From NCBI RefSeq assembly GCF_004664715.2, contig NC_051070.1:69072200-69136199 (forward strand): a stretch of DNA of 64,000 nt, given 5' to 3'. This DNA is from Peromyscus leucopus (lineage: Eukaryota; Chordata; Mammalia; Rodentia; Cricetidae). Positions 12,005 to 24,517 of this stretch are shown here, one piece after another (within the stretch, counting starts at the first letter, position 1; each line of letters opens with the position of its first letter). The notes under the pieces are model-generated. The model was not told the DNA's origin. It saw only the letters and a list, made by a program, of their open reading frames with translations, and did not search any database. A program made the position numbers and the translations under genes.

Positions 12005-12150
12005 CGGGTGGTGGTGCACACTGGCATTCCCAACACTGGGAAGGCAGAGGCGGGAGAATCAGGAGTTCCCAGCCAGGTTCAGCCGCACAGAGAGTTTGAG
12101 GCCTGCTTCAACTCCATGAGACCCTGCCTTAAAAAAATAAAATAGAAAGA
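12005..12150 (+). repeat. B1 SINE
   Basis: Sense B1 with CCGGGTGGTGGTGCACAC head and a GAGACCCTGCCTTAAAAAAATAAA tail. Confidence 0.8.
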
Positions 12151-13020
12151 AAGAGAAGAAGAAAAAGTTTCGCTGGGGAAGAGATTGGAGTAGTTCTTGG
12201 AAGTTACTTCCCTGTCTTCCACTCCTACCCTGCACCCATCCATCCACTTCAGCCTCGTTGAGGAAGAACGGTTGCTCAGTCCTGCAGCTCTCTGGGAAGA
12301 ACCAGACCTTATCTCAGCCCCAGGTTTGTGCCTTAGAACTCAAAGCACTATTTTCTTTGCCTATCAGTGCCTTTTGGCAGCCAGCACCAGTTACCTCCTC
12401 GATCTGGAAAGGGATGGGGTTAGGCATGCCCAGTGTTTCCAAGATTAGAAACCCGTGCCCAGTTCCTCCTCTGAGTGGTGGAAGCGGCCAAGGAACCCCT
12501 GTCCAGCCTATCACAGAGCTGAGCGTGGTCACACCCTCTCCAGCCACTGGGACAGTGCCCCAGCAGCCTCATGGGCACCCTGCAGGGCTGCGCACACAGA
12601 CACCTTGTCCTTCGGCTGTGGGCCCAGAGCCACAGGGGCAGGCGTTGTCGGCCAGAGCATGGCAGAAAAGTGCATGCCCCAGCCTTAAGGTGAGACCATG
12701 GCACCAACCTTTCCGGCACCCGGGCCAGGTGGAATTTATAGCTAGTTCAGACGGCGGGATGCTCCATCCCGGAAAGGTGCTTATTTTGAAGTTCGGGAGA
12801 GGAACAGGGTGTTCTGGTTTCTACAAAGTGGCGTCACTGCTTCCCTTTTTCAGCAGCTGTCTGCTGATTGCCTTGCATCTTTCTTTTTTCTGTCCTGGCC
12901 CCTTCACTTTCTCTGCCTTCTCCTCCCTACCACCTTTTCTGTCTCATTTGCTTCCTACATTGTTTCTCATACTTTCTCTTCTTCACCATCTGTCTTTACT
13001 GACTCTGGTACATCCATACA

Positions 13021-13156
13021 TCCTCCACTACCTCCCTTTCTCTTTCTTTTTCCTTCCTTTCTTTCTTTCTCTCTCTCTCTCTCTCTTCCTTCCTTCCTTC
13101 CTTTCTTTTTTTCTTCCTTCCTTTCCCTCTTCCTTTCTTTCCTTAGGACAAGGTCT

Positions 13157-13158
<2 letters not shown>
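13021..13158 (+). repeat. Pyrimidine-rich simple repeat
   Basis: A mixed CTTT, CT and CCTT tract on the + strand that runs into an old antisense B1 fragment (AGGACAAGGTCTCT). Confidence 0.9.
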
Positions 13159-13193
<35 letters not shown>

Positions 13194-13342
13194 GTTTTTT
13201 TCGAGACAGGGTTTCTCTGCGTAGCTTTGCGCCTTTCCTGGAGCTCACTTGGTAGCCCAGGCTGGCCTCGAACTCACAGAGATCCGCCTGGCTCTGCCTC
13301 CCGAGTGCTGGGATTAAAGGCGTGCGCCACCACCGCCCGGCT
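13159..13342 (-). repeat. Young B1 SINE inserted in an older B1
   Basis: Antisense B1 with a 30-nt-plus T run (its A tail), the TCGAGACAGGG start and a CACCACCGCCCGGC end. It carries the TTTGCGCCTTTCCTGG variant I associate with cricetids. The 7-bp flanks GGTCTCT at 13152-13158 and 13343-13349 look like a target-site duplication. Confidence 0.92.
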
Positions 13343-13349
13343 GGTCTCT

Positions 13350-13470
13350 TTATATAATCCTAGCTACCCTAGAATGCAGTATGTAAAATGGTCTGGCCTC
13401 AGATTTGCCTCCTCCGCCTCCTAAGTGCTGGGATTGCAGGTGTGTACCACCATACTCGGCCATCCTCTCT
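13350..13470 (-). repeat. Older B1 SINE, split by the younger copy
   Basis: Continues the interrupted antisense B1 (CTGGCCTCAGATTTGCCTCC ... GGGATTGCAGGTGTGTACC). Confidence 0.75.
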
Positions 13471-13581
13471 CCCCTTTCTACACACTGTTTTTACTTCCCT
13501 AAAAAGATCGGGAGGCAATGTTAAACATAAATAAGCTTTTCCAAGCTGCCTCCAGCCCAGTCCTGATTAAGAAATTGAAAT

Positions 13582-13697
13582 GAAGCCAGGCATGATGGCG
13601 CATAACTGGAACAGTGGAACTCATAATTGAGACTGAAGTGTGTTCGAAGCCAACCTGGACTATATAGGAATATTCTGTCACTGAAAAAAAAAAAATC
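13582..13697 (+). repeat. B1 SINE, old
   Basis: Sense B1 (AGCCAGGCATGATGGCGCA head) ending in a short A run. Confidence 0.8.
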
Positions 13698-13699
13698 AC

Positions 13700-14140
13700 A
13701 GAGGGCTAGGAACGGACCCGTGAGGAAAGTGCTTGCTGCAGAAGCAGGAAAACCTGAGTTCCCATCACCACAGCTGTGAAAAGCCAGGGGTAAATCCCGG
13801 CACTGGAGGCAGAGACAGGAGGATCTGGGGGCCTGCCTGGCTGGCCAGTTCTAGCCAATTGGTGAGCTCCAGTTTCAGAGAGAGACACTATACCAGAAAA
13901 TAGGTGGGAAGCAATGAAGACATCTACCTGATGTTGGCCCCTGGCCCTCACATGTATGCATGTTTCTTCACACGTATGTGCACATGCACAGTCCCACACC
14001 TGTGCAGACACGGAGAGAGACCAGCTGTGGTGGGGCACACCTCTAATCTCTGCACTTGGGAGGTGCAGACAGGAAGATCAGCAGTTCAGAACCAGCCTGG
14101 GCTATCTCAAAACACACACATCCACACAAAAAATGCAAAT
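13700..14140 (+). repeat. B4-type SINE followed by a B1
   Basis: 13700-14010 has an ID-like head (GGCTAGGAACGG...GAGTTCCCATCACC) joined to a B1-like body, the B4/RSINE arrangement. 14020-14135 is a diverged sense B1 ending in a CA-rich tail. Confidence 0.65.
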
Positions 14141-14174
14141 GGGGTTTCCCAAGCTCAACGGGAATGTGAGACTG

Positions 14175-14182
14175 TGACGTCA
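14175..14182. promoter_or_regulatory. Perfect palindromic CRE (TGACGTCA)
   Basis: Full consensus CREB/ATF site in SLC7A8 intron 3, just downstream of a SINE cluster. The site is short, so chance occurrence is quite possible. Confidence 0.25.
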
Positions 14183-15153
14183 GAGCAGAAATCAAGTCAT
14201 CCATGGCAAACGGCTTCTGAGGATCAGCCTGGTTGTCCCCTGCTTGGCTACTCTTGCGTGTCAGCATGCTACTTCCTGCTGCTCAGAGTGTGCCACCTGG
14301 ATTGGGGCCAGGCCAATCTTTGGGTGACAGACTCAGTTCCAAGAGGCACTATCTGCAGTGACCATGGGTACCTCCAACAGGAGCTGAGGAGGTGAGTGAC
14401 AGGAAAGGGTCGCTTAGTAGACAGTGAAACACCAAGGCTGGGCTTTGGCCAAAGGACTGGAGGAGCCATCCCATCATGCCTTTACCACTAAATGCCTGGG
14501 TCTTATTTACTCATGTAAGATGAGGTTCTGAGTTCCATGATTCTCCGGAGGCTAGAAATACGCATCTGGGGAGTAGGGCACAGGCCTGCATATCTACCCC
14601 TAGAGTAAAGCATTGGCTACATATCTGGTCCATTTATCTCGAAACAAGCAATCTAGCCCTCTCTCCAAATAGCCTTATCCCAGTTTTCACTGTCAGCCGG
14701 AATCGAGGCTTCAGGGCCAGCAGCTGGTTTGGCAGGATGAAGGTGGAGGAAAGTGTTCGTGGCTCCCTGAGAACAGTACAGAATGACCCTTTCCTCAACC
14801 AGAAGCCAGAGCCCCGCATCCAGAGGCATGGCGCACTTGAAAACGGTTTCTTAGTACGGAGCGAGGATGGCCTGTACTTCGTGGACTTTCTTCTGGGAAG
14901 AGAAGTGGCCACCCTACACACACCGGGATCTGCTCAGCATTGCAGGCCATCACCTGTCCTGTTTCATAGGATTGTTCCTTCATGCAGAAGACACACACTC
15001 CCTGGAGCAGCATAGTGAAGCCCGTGGAAAGCTCCCGAATATTTCCTGTGCAGCTTTATCTGTCCTCCACTCAGTGGGCTTTAGGCATCACTTGCGTGTC
15101 TCCATTTTGAAATGAAACACGAATGATCGCCAAGTACAAAGAAACTTCACTTA

Positions 15154-15318
15154 GGCCGGGCAGTGGTGGTGCACACCTTTAATCCCAGCACTCGGGAGGC
15201 AAAGGCAGGTGGATCTCTGTGAGTTTGAGCCTAGCCTGGTCTACAGAGCTAGTTTCAGGACAGCCAAGGCTACACAAAGAAACCTTGTCTTGAAAAACAA
15301 AAACAAAAACAAAAAAAC
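15154..15318 (+). repeat. B1 SINE
   Basis: Sense B1: GCCGGGCAGTGGTGGTGCAC head, (AAAAAC)n tail. Confidence 0.93.
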
Positions 15319-16032
15319 TTCATTCAGAACGCGCTTCAGGATCTCAGTGGCTACTGCCTCGCAGGGTCAGTCATGGCTGTGTGTGGATGGATAGCTTCTC
15401 TACTCGCCCTGAGGAGGTCAGCAGCAGCAGCAGCAGCTTTCTGTGAGGCATCCCCTCTTAGCAGCTGGAAGCATAAGAAGTATCCATTTGTTCCACTGTT
15501 TTCCCATTTCTGGAGGCTGAGGCACAGTTGGCCATCTTGGCTTCTGGCCCAGTCTTATGTTGACTACCCCACGGTCCCTGCTCCATCCCGGGGTCTCTGG
15601 TCCCACATTTCTAGATAGCTTGGGCTCAAGGACCCCAGAGTGGGTGCTTTACAGAGGACTCGCATGAAAAAAGAAGAAACGGAGAAGACTTGGGAAGACA
15701 GGAAGAAGTACCAGGGGTCAGTCAAACGAGGCAGCTGGGACCGTAGCGTGGTCTGGTGTGTGACGTGACCTCTTTTCCAAACAAGTGTCTGTACCTTTAT
15801 CCATCATCCATCTCACCGGCCTGATACAACCTCTTAAAAACCCACCACGTGGGGCTGAAGAGATGGCACCTGAGCTAGATTCCTCTCACCCAAGTTGTCC
15901 TCTGTCTGCTCTGCCAGTATGAGCCCGAGAAAACCACATCACACCAGCCTTGGTTTCCAGCGGGCGTTGGACCCAGGACTTTGTGTGTGGGAGGCAAACG
16001 CTCTGCCATGAATTCTAGCTATTGCTCTCTTT

Positions 16033-17215
16033 ACCTTTTTGAGATAGGGTCTTACCAAGTTGCCGAAGATGGCCTTGAACCCATTCTTGTAGTCCATGAA
16101 GGCTTTGAACTTGCATCCTCTGCCTCAGTCTCCCAAGTAGCTTGGGATTACAGACCTGTACCACCAAGTCTGGCTCATGTTCTCTTTTTGAGTTTATGTT
16201 TATAAATTTTTTTTTTAATTAACTATCTAAAGTTCTAGACAGCGACATACAGATGACGAGATATCTTCATAGGGTGCAATGGACTGTTCTAGACACAGAG
16301 GGTGTACCATGGCTGTGAGAACTTCAAGGTATGAAGTCCTACCGGAGTTAAAACTGCCAAGTCCCTCTGAGGAAGCGTTCTTATCTCCTTCCCTCCGAGT
16401 TCCTAACACCCTCCCCCTCCTGACCACTGCTCTCCTTATGCTACCCATTCTGAGTTCTACTCACTAGTTGTGCCCTCAGCCGACACTCAAAACTCCCCCG
16501 TCTTCCTCTGACCAGGATCGAGAGTGGCAGGCATAGCCCTGACTGTATGTTCTGAGGAAACCCAAGCAACGTTCCAGCTCCCTAACCCAGTTTTAGAACA
16601 TCCTAAATGAAGATGTGTTTATACTACTGACCATTGGTGTTTTGTTTTAAATGGTCTCAAGGGCTGAATTTTAAATTGCCTCTCTTATCTATAGTTTATA
16701 ATCATAAATGACTCCTCCCCCTACCATGCTCCTTGTCTGTCTTTAACCTCATGTGACTTTCCACCTACTGAATTTAGCTGAGAGAAATCACAGAATGGGT
16801 TCCATCGAAGTGTGTGTCGTGTCTACAACAACACAGTACACTGTGTGACCTCTTTCTAGCTCTGACTTGAGGGATAGAATCAGTCACAGGACTCTTGAGA
16901 TCATCTCTCCAGTGTTTGTTTATTTTCCTCAGCATTGGGGACTGAACCCAGGACCTCACACAGGCAGAGCACCACTCTGCAGTTGAGTCCCAGCCTCTTA
17001 TCTGTTGTCGTGACCTTTAATTATAACTTCAGGTTAATAAAACAAGGAGACCCACAAAGCAATGGGGGCGAGCCGGGCATGGAGGGGCACACTTGAAATC
17101 CCAGCTCCTGGGGGACGGAAGCAGGAGGATCAGCAGCTCAGATTCACCCACAACTACATACAGAGTTGGAGGCTAGCCAAGGATGTATGAAACCCTGTCT
17201 CCAAAACAGACAGGC
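16033..17215. repeat. B1 and ID fragments in SLC7A8 intron 3
   Basis: About 16033-16175 is an old antisense B1-like block. About 16930-17000 is an antisense ID element (GGACTGAACCCAGGACC). 17070-17215 is a sense B1 (GAGCCGGGCATGG head). The sequence between 16180 and 16920 has no recognisable repeat. Confidence 0.65.
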
Positions 17216-17689
17216 AAGGGGATAGAGAACGAAGGGATCATGCCTGTGAACATCTTGGCATCCAGCACCCACTTGCCTCGCTAGAAGTGGGACCCATGGT
17301 TTTGTTTTTGTTTTTGTTTTTGTTTGGGGGGACGAGGTTGTCCATGTGAGCCTGAAGCTGTCTGGAATATGGAGAGATTTGGAGGAGCCCATGGGATTAG
17401 GTGGAGAAGGACTATTGTTTCCTATGCTTTGAGTTTCTCTAAAAGAAGAAGGAAGCTACTGTTGTCTGTGGTGGGACAGTTACCCAGAGAGGAAGATCAG
17501 AGCCTTGCCCTAGTTGTGGGGTCCCAGCTTGGTTGGGCAACCGGAGAGTTGAAATGACATCTTGCAGTGTGAAAGTGTGCCGACTGCATTGGCCCACTGC
17601 TGACTTCACCCTTGCGAGCCCACTTCCAGAGACCTCTCCTCTTCCTGCTGGACCCTGGAGTCCGGGTATACGTTGCCCCACTGTTTGGG

Positions 17690-17757
17690 TCCTGGGGTTT
17701 GACCCCAGGGCACTCGGTGAGTGCACACTCTATCACTGAGCCACACTCCAGCTCCAC
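17690..17757 (-). repeat. ID SINE
   Basis: Antisense ID: GGTTTGACCCCAGGGCACTC ... TCACTGAGCCACACTCCAGC. Confidence 0.7.
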
Positions 17758-18814
17758 CCAGTCACTCTTTACAAGCTTTTCTCTTGGAAGCCAGGTCCTG
17801 CTCTCTGCTGTTTCTGCACAGTGTCTGTCCTGTATTCCTCTTTTACTGCTGTTGTGTCAAATTACCACAATCTCAGTGGCTTACAACGACAACTTTGTAG
17901 TAGAAGTTTTTCACTAGCCGCCAGCCTGCAAATAATGGCCTGGAGACTTGTTATTGATTACGAAAGCTTGGCCTTAGCTTAGGCTTGTCTCAACTAGCTC
18001 TTATAACTAAATTAACTCATATTTTAAATCTATGATCTGTCAGGTGGTGTTACCTCTCCTTCATCTTGGCACCTCCCATCTCGTCTCCATGTCTCCCGGC
18101 TTCTCCCACGTCCCTAGATTCTCCTCCTCTTCCTTTCTCTCCTGGGAAGTCCCACCTATGCCTCCTGCCTTTAGCTTTTCGTCATCCCAATCACAGCAAT
18201 CCACTTCACACGGTGTGCACATATCCCACAACACAACTTGTCGCCTTATGGTCTTGGAGGTCAGAAGTCCTAAACTCAAGTGTCAGCGAGGCTGTGTGTC
18301 TCTGGAGACTCTAAGGAGTTTTTCTAGTTTCTAGGGTCCTCTTGCATCCTTGACTCATGGACCCCTTTGTCTTCAGAGTCAGCAACAGCATCTCCAGGGC
18401 TCTCTCCTTCCCTCCCTCTCGCCCTATTCCCATCCCTCCCCCATTTCCATCATCAACTCTCTCTCTTTTTTTTTAATGGCTCTTGTCTCCCTCTTGTTGA
18501 CTCTTATAATTACATTTGGGCTAATAATATTATTCAGATAACCAAAATAAGCTGTGTCTCCAGATCCTTAACTGGATCATATTTACAAAGTTCATTTCCA
18601 ATATTTACAAGTCCTAAGGATTAGAACGTTAGCATCTTTTGGATGGCCATCATCCTGACTTCCCAAGAGAAGCCTGATGCTACCTCTTCAGAGCAAAGGA
18701 AGTAAAGGAACGACTTCTGTGCTACCTAAGGGTCAAAGTTTGAGAGTCAAGTGAGGCTGGGCACACTCTCTCTGCCGGGAACGAGATGGTTGTTTGCTGG
18801 GTTTGGTTTGTTTT

Positions 18815-18893
18815 TCTTACCAGCACTGGGAATTGAACCTTAGGACTTCTTGAATGCAAGTCAAGCACTCTTTCACTGACCTATATTTCCTAG
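18815..18893 (-). repeat. ID SINE
   Basis: Antisense ID-like element: GGAATTGAACCTTAGGAC ... TCACTGACCTATATTTCC. Confidence 0.65.
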
Positions 18894-18895
18894 AG

Positions 18896-19123
18896 CAGTG
18901 GTTCTCAACATGTGGGTCACACCCCTTTGGGGGGGGTCACATATCAGATATTTACATCCTACATATCAGATAGTTACATTATGATTCATATGAGTAGCAA
19001 AATTGCAGTTATGAAGTAGCAACGAAAATAATTTTATGGTGTGGGTGTGTGTGTGGGGGGGGTCACCAGAGCATGAGGAACCATGTTAAAGGGTCGAGGC
19101 ATGAGGAAGGTTGAGAACCACTG
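18896..19123 (+). mobile_element. URR1, non-autonomous hAT-type DNA element, full length
   Basis: Terminal inverted repeats CAGTGGTTCTCAAC and GTTGAGAACCACTG bound a 228-bp element with no coding capacity. Flanks TCCTAGAG and GTCTAGAG agree at their last six bases and fit the 8-bp NTCTAGAN duplication of hAT elements. Confidence 0.92.
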
Positions 19124-19597
19124 GTCTAGAGACTCCCTTTCTCCCTCCCCCACCTCTCTCTCTTCCTTTCTCCCTCCCTCTCAGAGAGGGAGTTAAGTCA
19201 CACGAGCTGGCCTTGAACTCAAGACTCACTAGCTCAGCAGGGTCTTCTTGGTGGTGTTTTCATCTTTTTCCTTTGGTATTTTTTTAATTCAGGAAACAAA
19301 ACAAAACAAAAAATACCCAAGAGAATCAGATAAGCTTGGAGTTCCACAGAACTCCAGAGACCAGCGACCGCTGGGAATAGGTTACCATGGACAAGAACTA
19401 GAGTTTTCCATTCCTTTTTCTAGCGGGACCGAAGCTATGAAGTTGACATTGCTGGGGCCCCTTCCCCACGACGCCCTGGCCTGGGCCCCACGTATATAGA
19501 TGCTCGCTGACTCTCTGGCTGGCTCTGCCCTCAACACATTGTTTCGTGCTTACCTTTTCTGTTTTCTTTTGGATTTGGGGGCGGGTGTTGAGAGGGG

Positions 19598-19715
19598 TAG
19601 TTAAGGCAAAGTCTCTGTAGTTGCCAAGGCTGGCCTCAAACTCAGGTCAGCCCTCCAACCTCAGCCTCCTGAGGGCTGGGATTACTGGCTTGTACCATAC
19701 TGTCTAGCTTTCAGT
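19598..19715 (-). repeat. B1 SINE, old
   Basis: Antisense B1 remnant (GTTGCCAAGGCTGGCCTCAAACTC ... GGGCTGGGATTACTGGC). Confidence 0.7.
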
Positions 19716-21825
19716 TGTCTCTCGATTCGTCCACGTACCGGTGTGCCTGGCCCGGGCAGACCCTGTGTGGACAGGCGATGGGGTGGATAGAAACCGTTAC
19801 ATTTTGAGCTATAGAGCCCCTGGTCCCCATCTCCATGTGGCTCTCCTGAAGTCGCTGTATTCCAGGTGTGCAGAATTCGGGGTCTAGCTGCACAGAGACA
19901 GAGAGAACGTAGTCACTGGCAGCAGCAGGAAGGGGCGCTGAGTGGCAGATGGGCAGCACCAGGCCCTCCCATGCAGGAAGGCCTTGGCACACACCCAGCA
20001 AGTATTGCCTTCACTCTCTGACCTTTCCTCTCTGGTTGGAGGCTCAAGTTTCAGCGGCTGTGAGGGAAGCTGTTCTGCCGTACCAGGAGACTCAAAGTCC
20101 CCTCTCTCCTCTCAGTCACGTGCGGTGATGGCCCAACCGTAGGGTGAAGGGTAAGCCTTGGACCTGGGGCATCGTTCTGGGAGATTAGGGGGCATGGGCA
20201 ATCTGCCCAACCCTGCTACTCCTCAGCATCTGTCTTACTTCTGAATGATCTCTTTGACACCGGAAGGTTAAATATTAGTCAGCGTCTGAGTCCTTGTGAA
20301 GAGCTGGCGGTGACAGAAGGCACTAAACAACAAGACGACATGACCAAACACCCGCCCTCTGGTCACCTCGGTCACACCGAGTCTCGTAAAGAGGATTTTA
20401 TGTTTTCTGTTCCAGCACTCGGGGAGGAGGCGCTGCTGTGAATCCATCCTGCTCTGCCTTCTCTCAAGTGCTTTCCGGTCACCCCTCCGCCCTGCCTTCC
20501 TTCGCCTCCCCTTGCTGGAAGATGCTTTTGTTCTGGGGAGGTTGAGGGATCAAGACACAAGCCCTTACCTTGGAATCCTTACCCATCCCTAAGCCACGTG
20601 GGGTTTGTTTTCTAGTCTTCTTTTTATAAGTCTCTCTCCTTCACCCCTGATTCATCACTGCTGCCGCCGCCTGGGTTTCTGGGTATGGGACACCTGGCCT
20701 TGTACCCAGCGTATCTCAGGGCCCTGGGGAGAAGATGAGGTCACGGTCAAGTTGTTTAGAGTGGTTCGGGTTGGATTATCACCAGGCACGTGACTCTGAA
20801 ATCCTTACTGAATTGAGTAAGATAACCAAATGTGTATTTATCAAGATCTCTGTCCATCTGGAACATTCTAGTATTTACAAAATGTTCTCCCTGTTCAGGC
20901 ACTTAAAATCTTCCAGGAACATGTTTTCATTCTCCTGCTATGGTAGCAGGCTGGCTAACAGCTCTTGCATGAGGAATCAAGAGTTTCTACTCTCAAAAGT
21001 CAGACTTGCAGTTACTCTTTCAATGCTATAAAAACAACTAGGGATTGTCTCAATTAATGAAATTCTAAGGGGACAGGGAAGAATGGTATGTGCTGTGGAA
21101 TTCGGAATGAGATTGCAGAGCTAATGGATTATGGCATTTCTTCCTTTATTAAATATGTGTTGTGCATCTGCTATTTGTAAGCACCGATGATAGGTATGCT
21201 TGGGAGTTAAAGATGTGGAAAAGATAAAAAGAAACAGAACGGCAGCCCTGGCTAACCCAGCACTTGATATGTACTCTAGGGTAACCTTGAACTCAGAGCA
21301 GTCCCCCTGCCTCAGAAAACTTTAATATGAATAGGTACCACAATGAGATATAAGCAAAATGGTGTGGGACTGCTCCATCCAGGAACGGTCTATAAAATGT
21401 GACTGATGCAGCTTCCCTTGCAGGCATGTTGTTGGGAATCAATAAAATTACAAAGCTTCGTGGAACAGGTAGGTCTGGAAAGGTGGGAAGAGTTTGCCGG
21501 CTCCAGATAATGCAGGGAAGAAGATCACAGACAGACAGCTGGTCATGCAGGACCTTCCTGCTTTACTGACGTGTCCCCAGGATCTAGCAGGGTTGGGAAA
21601 CACTTGGAAAATAGGAGTCCACTTAAGGATAAGGTGTTGCTGTAATTAACATTCAAGTGAAGTCAGAGCCCTTGGGAGGCATGAAAGACGGAGTAGTCCC
21701 TGGCCTTTATAGCGTTGTGTGTAACTTTTGAGTACTGGAGAGTATCCTGATCACTAGTTCAGGAAAAAGAGAGCCAGGAAGATTTTTTTTTTTCCCTTGT
21801 TCTCAAGTACTTTGCAACAATCTGG

Positions 21826-21985
21826 AAATCAGGCATGGTTGCCCACATCTTTACTCCCAGCACTCTGGAGGCAGAGGCAGGCGGATCTCTGTGAGTTCGA
21901 GGCCAGCCTGGTTTACAGAGCGAGTTCTAGGACAGCCAGGGCTGTTACAAAGAGAAACTCTGTCTCCAAAAACAAAACACAAAGA
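21826..21985 (+). repeat. B1 SINE
   Basis: Sense B1 (GGCATGGTTGCCCACATC head, GTTCGAGGCCAGCCTGG core, CTGTCTCCAAAAAC end). Confidence 0.9.
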
Positions 21986-22081
21986 GAGGGATGATGGAGA
22001 AACTACAGTGAAAACTTTCCTTTTCATATTTAGATTTTCATCACAGTGTTCAACAGTTTGTCTCTGATGTTTTCTAATTCT

Positions 22082-22530
22082 TTCTTTTTTTCCCAAGACA
22101 GAGTTTCTTTGTGTAGCTTTGGAGCCTGTCCTGGAACTCACTCTGTAGCCCAGGCTGGCTTTGAACTCACAGAGATCCGCCTGGCTCTGCCTCCCCAGTG
22201 CTGGGATTAAAGGTGTGCGCCACCACCGCCCAGCTTGTTTTCTAATTTTTAGGCAGAAAGATGACAGATGCCTAGCGTTTACCTTTCTGTTTGGTTAGCA
22301 TTGTATTCATTTATACATATATAAAAATTATCTGCCACCCTGTCCAGCTATGTGCAAGTTTGGGGGCCTTGGAGGAGTCAGTTCATTGACAGAGTTTAGC
22401 GTTTTGAGACAGGGTATCATACTATAGCCTAGGCTAGCCCAAACTCATTATGTAAGCCAGGCTGACCTCAGAACTCTCAGCGATTCTGCATCATCTCCTG
22501 TTGGGATTACAGGCCTGGCCTCCATACCTG
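22082..22530 (-). repeat. Two antisense B1 SINEs
   Basis: A young copy at 22082-22236 (CCCAAGACAGAGTTTC ... GCCACCACCGCCCAGC) and an old copy at about 22400-22530. Between them is AT-rich sequence with no recognised element. Confidence 0.85.
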
Positions 22531-23424
22531 GTTTCTTTGTAAGTAGTTTTAGATACATAGTAACCCCAAACTGGCAGTACCTGAATATCTATCTGAATGG
22601 AAAAGCAACCTTGTATCTATTATAATGAAATAAATAGTACCTAACAATGAAAACAAACTGTTAACACAGAACAAAATGAGTGGATCTCAGTGTAAGAAGT
22701 CAGATCCAAAAGCCTACAGATTTTATAATACTGTTTGTGTGACATTTTGGAATAAAAATTGTGTTAGTGGTTACCAGTGCCGGGGACGAGGATGAATGAG
22801 TTCCAAGAAGCCTAAAACACAGGCACAGTTTTAGAACCTTGGGAATATCGAGTGTAATAATAACCATTATCACAATTCATTTGTCAAATCTCAACAAAAT
22901 GTACTTACTCTTTAAAAAGGTGAATTTTAAACTGGCTGTGGTGACACAAATCTGTAATTCAGACACTTCAAGAGGAGGCTGAGGCAGGAGGGCACACTTT
23001 TTTTTTTGTTGTTGTTATTGTTGCTTGTTGCTTTAAGGTGAATTTTATACTTTAATAAACCTAATTAACAAGAGTCCCTAACCCTCTGTTGCCCCAGAAC
23101 CAGGCTCAGTAAGGCAATATCCAAGATTGTAATAGCGGCTCAGGTTTCCCATGAACAGATCATAACTGGAATCCTAAGTCCATTTTGTACCCTGATCGTG
23201 AATAAGTCTCCTCCTGAGTCAGTGCCCACACGTCCCTGCCTGTCTGGCTTCTGGCACTGGACGAGGAATGCATGCTCTGACCAAGCTCTAATTTGGGGCA
23301 TGTAATCCCCATTGTAACCTATAAAGCGAGCCAAAGTTTCTGGTCACTGGGGCTGTGGGTGTGAGTTGGGAGGCAGGAGCAGCGTGTCCTGCAGCCTCTG
23401 AGGGCTCGTCTGGTGTCGTTTCAG

Positions 23425-23550
23425 TGCTGCTCACGTGGGTCAACTGCTCCAGTGTCCGATGGGCCACCCGGGTTCAAGACATCTTCACAGCTGGGAAGCT
23501 CCTGGCCCTGGCCCTGATCATCATCATGGGTGTCGTGCAGATATGCAAAG
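23425..23550 (+). CDS. SLC7A8: SLC7A8 (LAT2) coding exon 4: end of TM4 and TM5
   Basis: Matches human residues 169-211. [18 protein letters not shown] is the end of TM4 and the loop before TM5; it contains an NCS sequon. [21 protein letters not shown] is TM5. The acceptor is TTTCAG (23419-23424) and the donor is AAAG|GTAAAT. At 126 nt the exon keeps phase: it starts by completing Leu169 and ends after the first base of the Gly212 codon. Val replaces the human Ile in MGIVQI. Confidence 0.97.
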
Positions 23551-24441
23551 GTAAATGTCGTGGGAACCACAGGACTCTGCACAGCTCTTCACCCCTCATC
23601 TAGACTCACCCTGAGATTTCCCCGGTGTGACTTAGACTGACTTCTGCTGCCCGTTTCCTTGACCATGGGCATGAGAAACTTTTCCTCGGTGTTAGGGATG
23701 CCCCACCTCCACTCCCATACTCCATCTTGCAAAGATCCATCTCTCCACACGTGGCTCAGGACTAACACAGCTAAACAAGGGCCCCAGGGTGCTTGCTGAA
23801 CTCGGTGGATATTTTGCTACAACCCTAGGGAAGTAGTTCCTTACATTTTTTTTGTGCTTTGTTAATATCTTAAAATGAAGAAGCGAAGAGGAGAATTTTA
23901 TATATTTCGATATTACTCATAATCTCCCGGGGTGGCAGAGGGAGAGCGCTACATTCTTGAAGCCTCTGCCAACATTCCCCATTGGATTTGATCTGTATTT
24001 GGTTTCCATGGGACCCACAGCACTGCCGGGCTCTGCTCGGGCGGCCAGCGTCACTGCCTCTTGGAGAAAATGAAATGACAAACAGGAAGACCTCCTGTCT
24101 GCCCACAAGCTCTGAAGGCAGAGGGGAGAGGCTGCAGACAAGAGTCTGTGCTGGATACTGCCTGCCCTTCATGGTTTCCATCAGCCGGATTAAGCCCTTT
24201 GTGTGGGGGCAGGACGGGGGGCGGTGGTGATAATGTTTTCAGGAATTCCTAGGCTTAGGAAACATTGTCCGATCTTTTCAAAGATAATGAATCCTTCCTA
24301 ACCTGATCTCAATTCTTTCTCCTGCTCACACAAATCTCCTGATTTCCTGTCCTAATGCTGGGTTACAGATGTCTAAACAACACAGCCAGTTACTCTGTTT
24401 TATCCCAACCGTTTTTAGTCAACAGCTGTGGGTATCTGTGG

Positions 24442-24464
24442 TATGTGTGTGTGTGTGTGTGTGT

Positions 24465-24517
<53 letters not shown>

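Larger units (their letters stand above)
1834..23424 (+). other. SLC7A8: SLC7A8 intron 3 (21.6 kb)
   Basis: By far the largest intron in the window. It carries a (TC)25 tract, a 22-bp minisatellite, many SINEs (listed separately) and one full-length URR1. Stretches where I recognise no repeat include about 3000-4590, 5780-6500, 7040-7540, 7640-8740, 9880-12000, 12260-13020, 14140-15150, 15320-16030, 16180-16920, 17760-18800, 19720-21820 and 22540-23420. No tRNA, miRNA hairpin or coding exon was recognised in them; their open frames look random. A perfect MARE (6170-6182) and a perfect CRE (14175-14182) occur here. Confidence 0.8.

Noticed and set aside
12258..13424. A 388-codon open frame on the + strand
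   Set aside because: It runs through a pyrimidine repeat, a poly(T) and an antisense B1; the protein has no recognisable domain and the start region shows no exon signals.
14737..15015. Open frame of 92 codons in SLC7A8 intron 3
   Set aside because: No domain recognised, no splice or promoter context, and a shadow frame of similar length on the other strand.
23030..23340. Possible LTR fragment before exon 4
   Set aside because: AT-rich start and a CTATAAAG string were suggestive, but no paired LTR ends, primer-binding site or duplication could be found.
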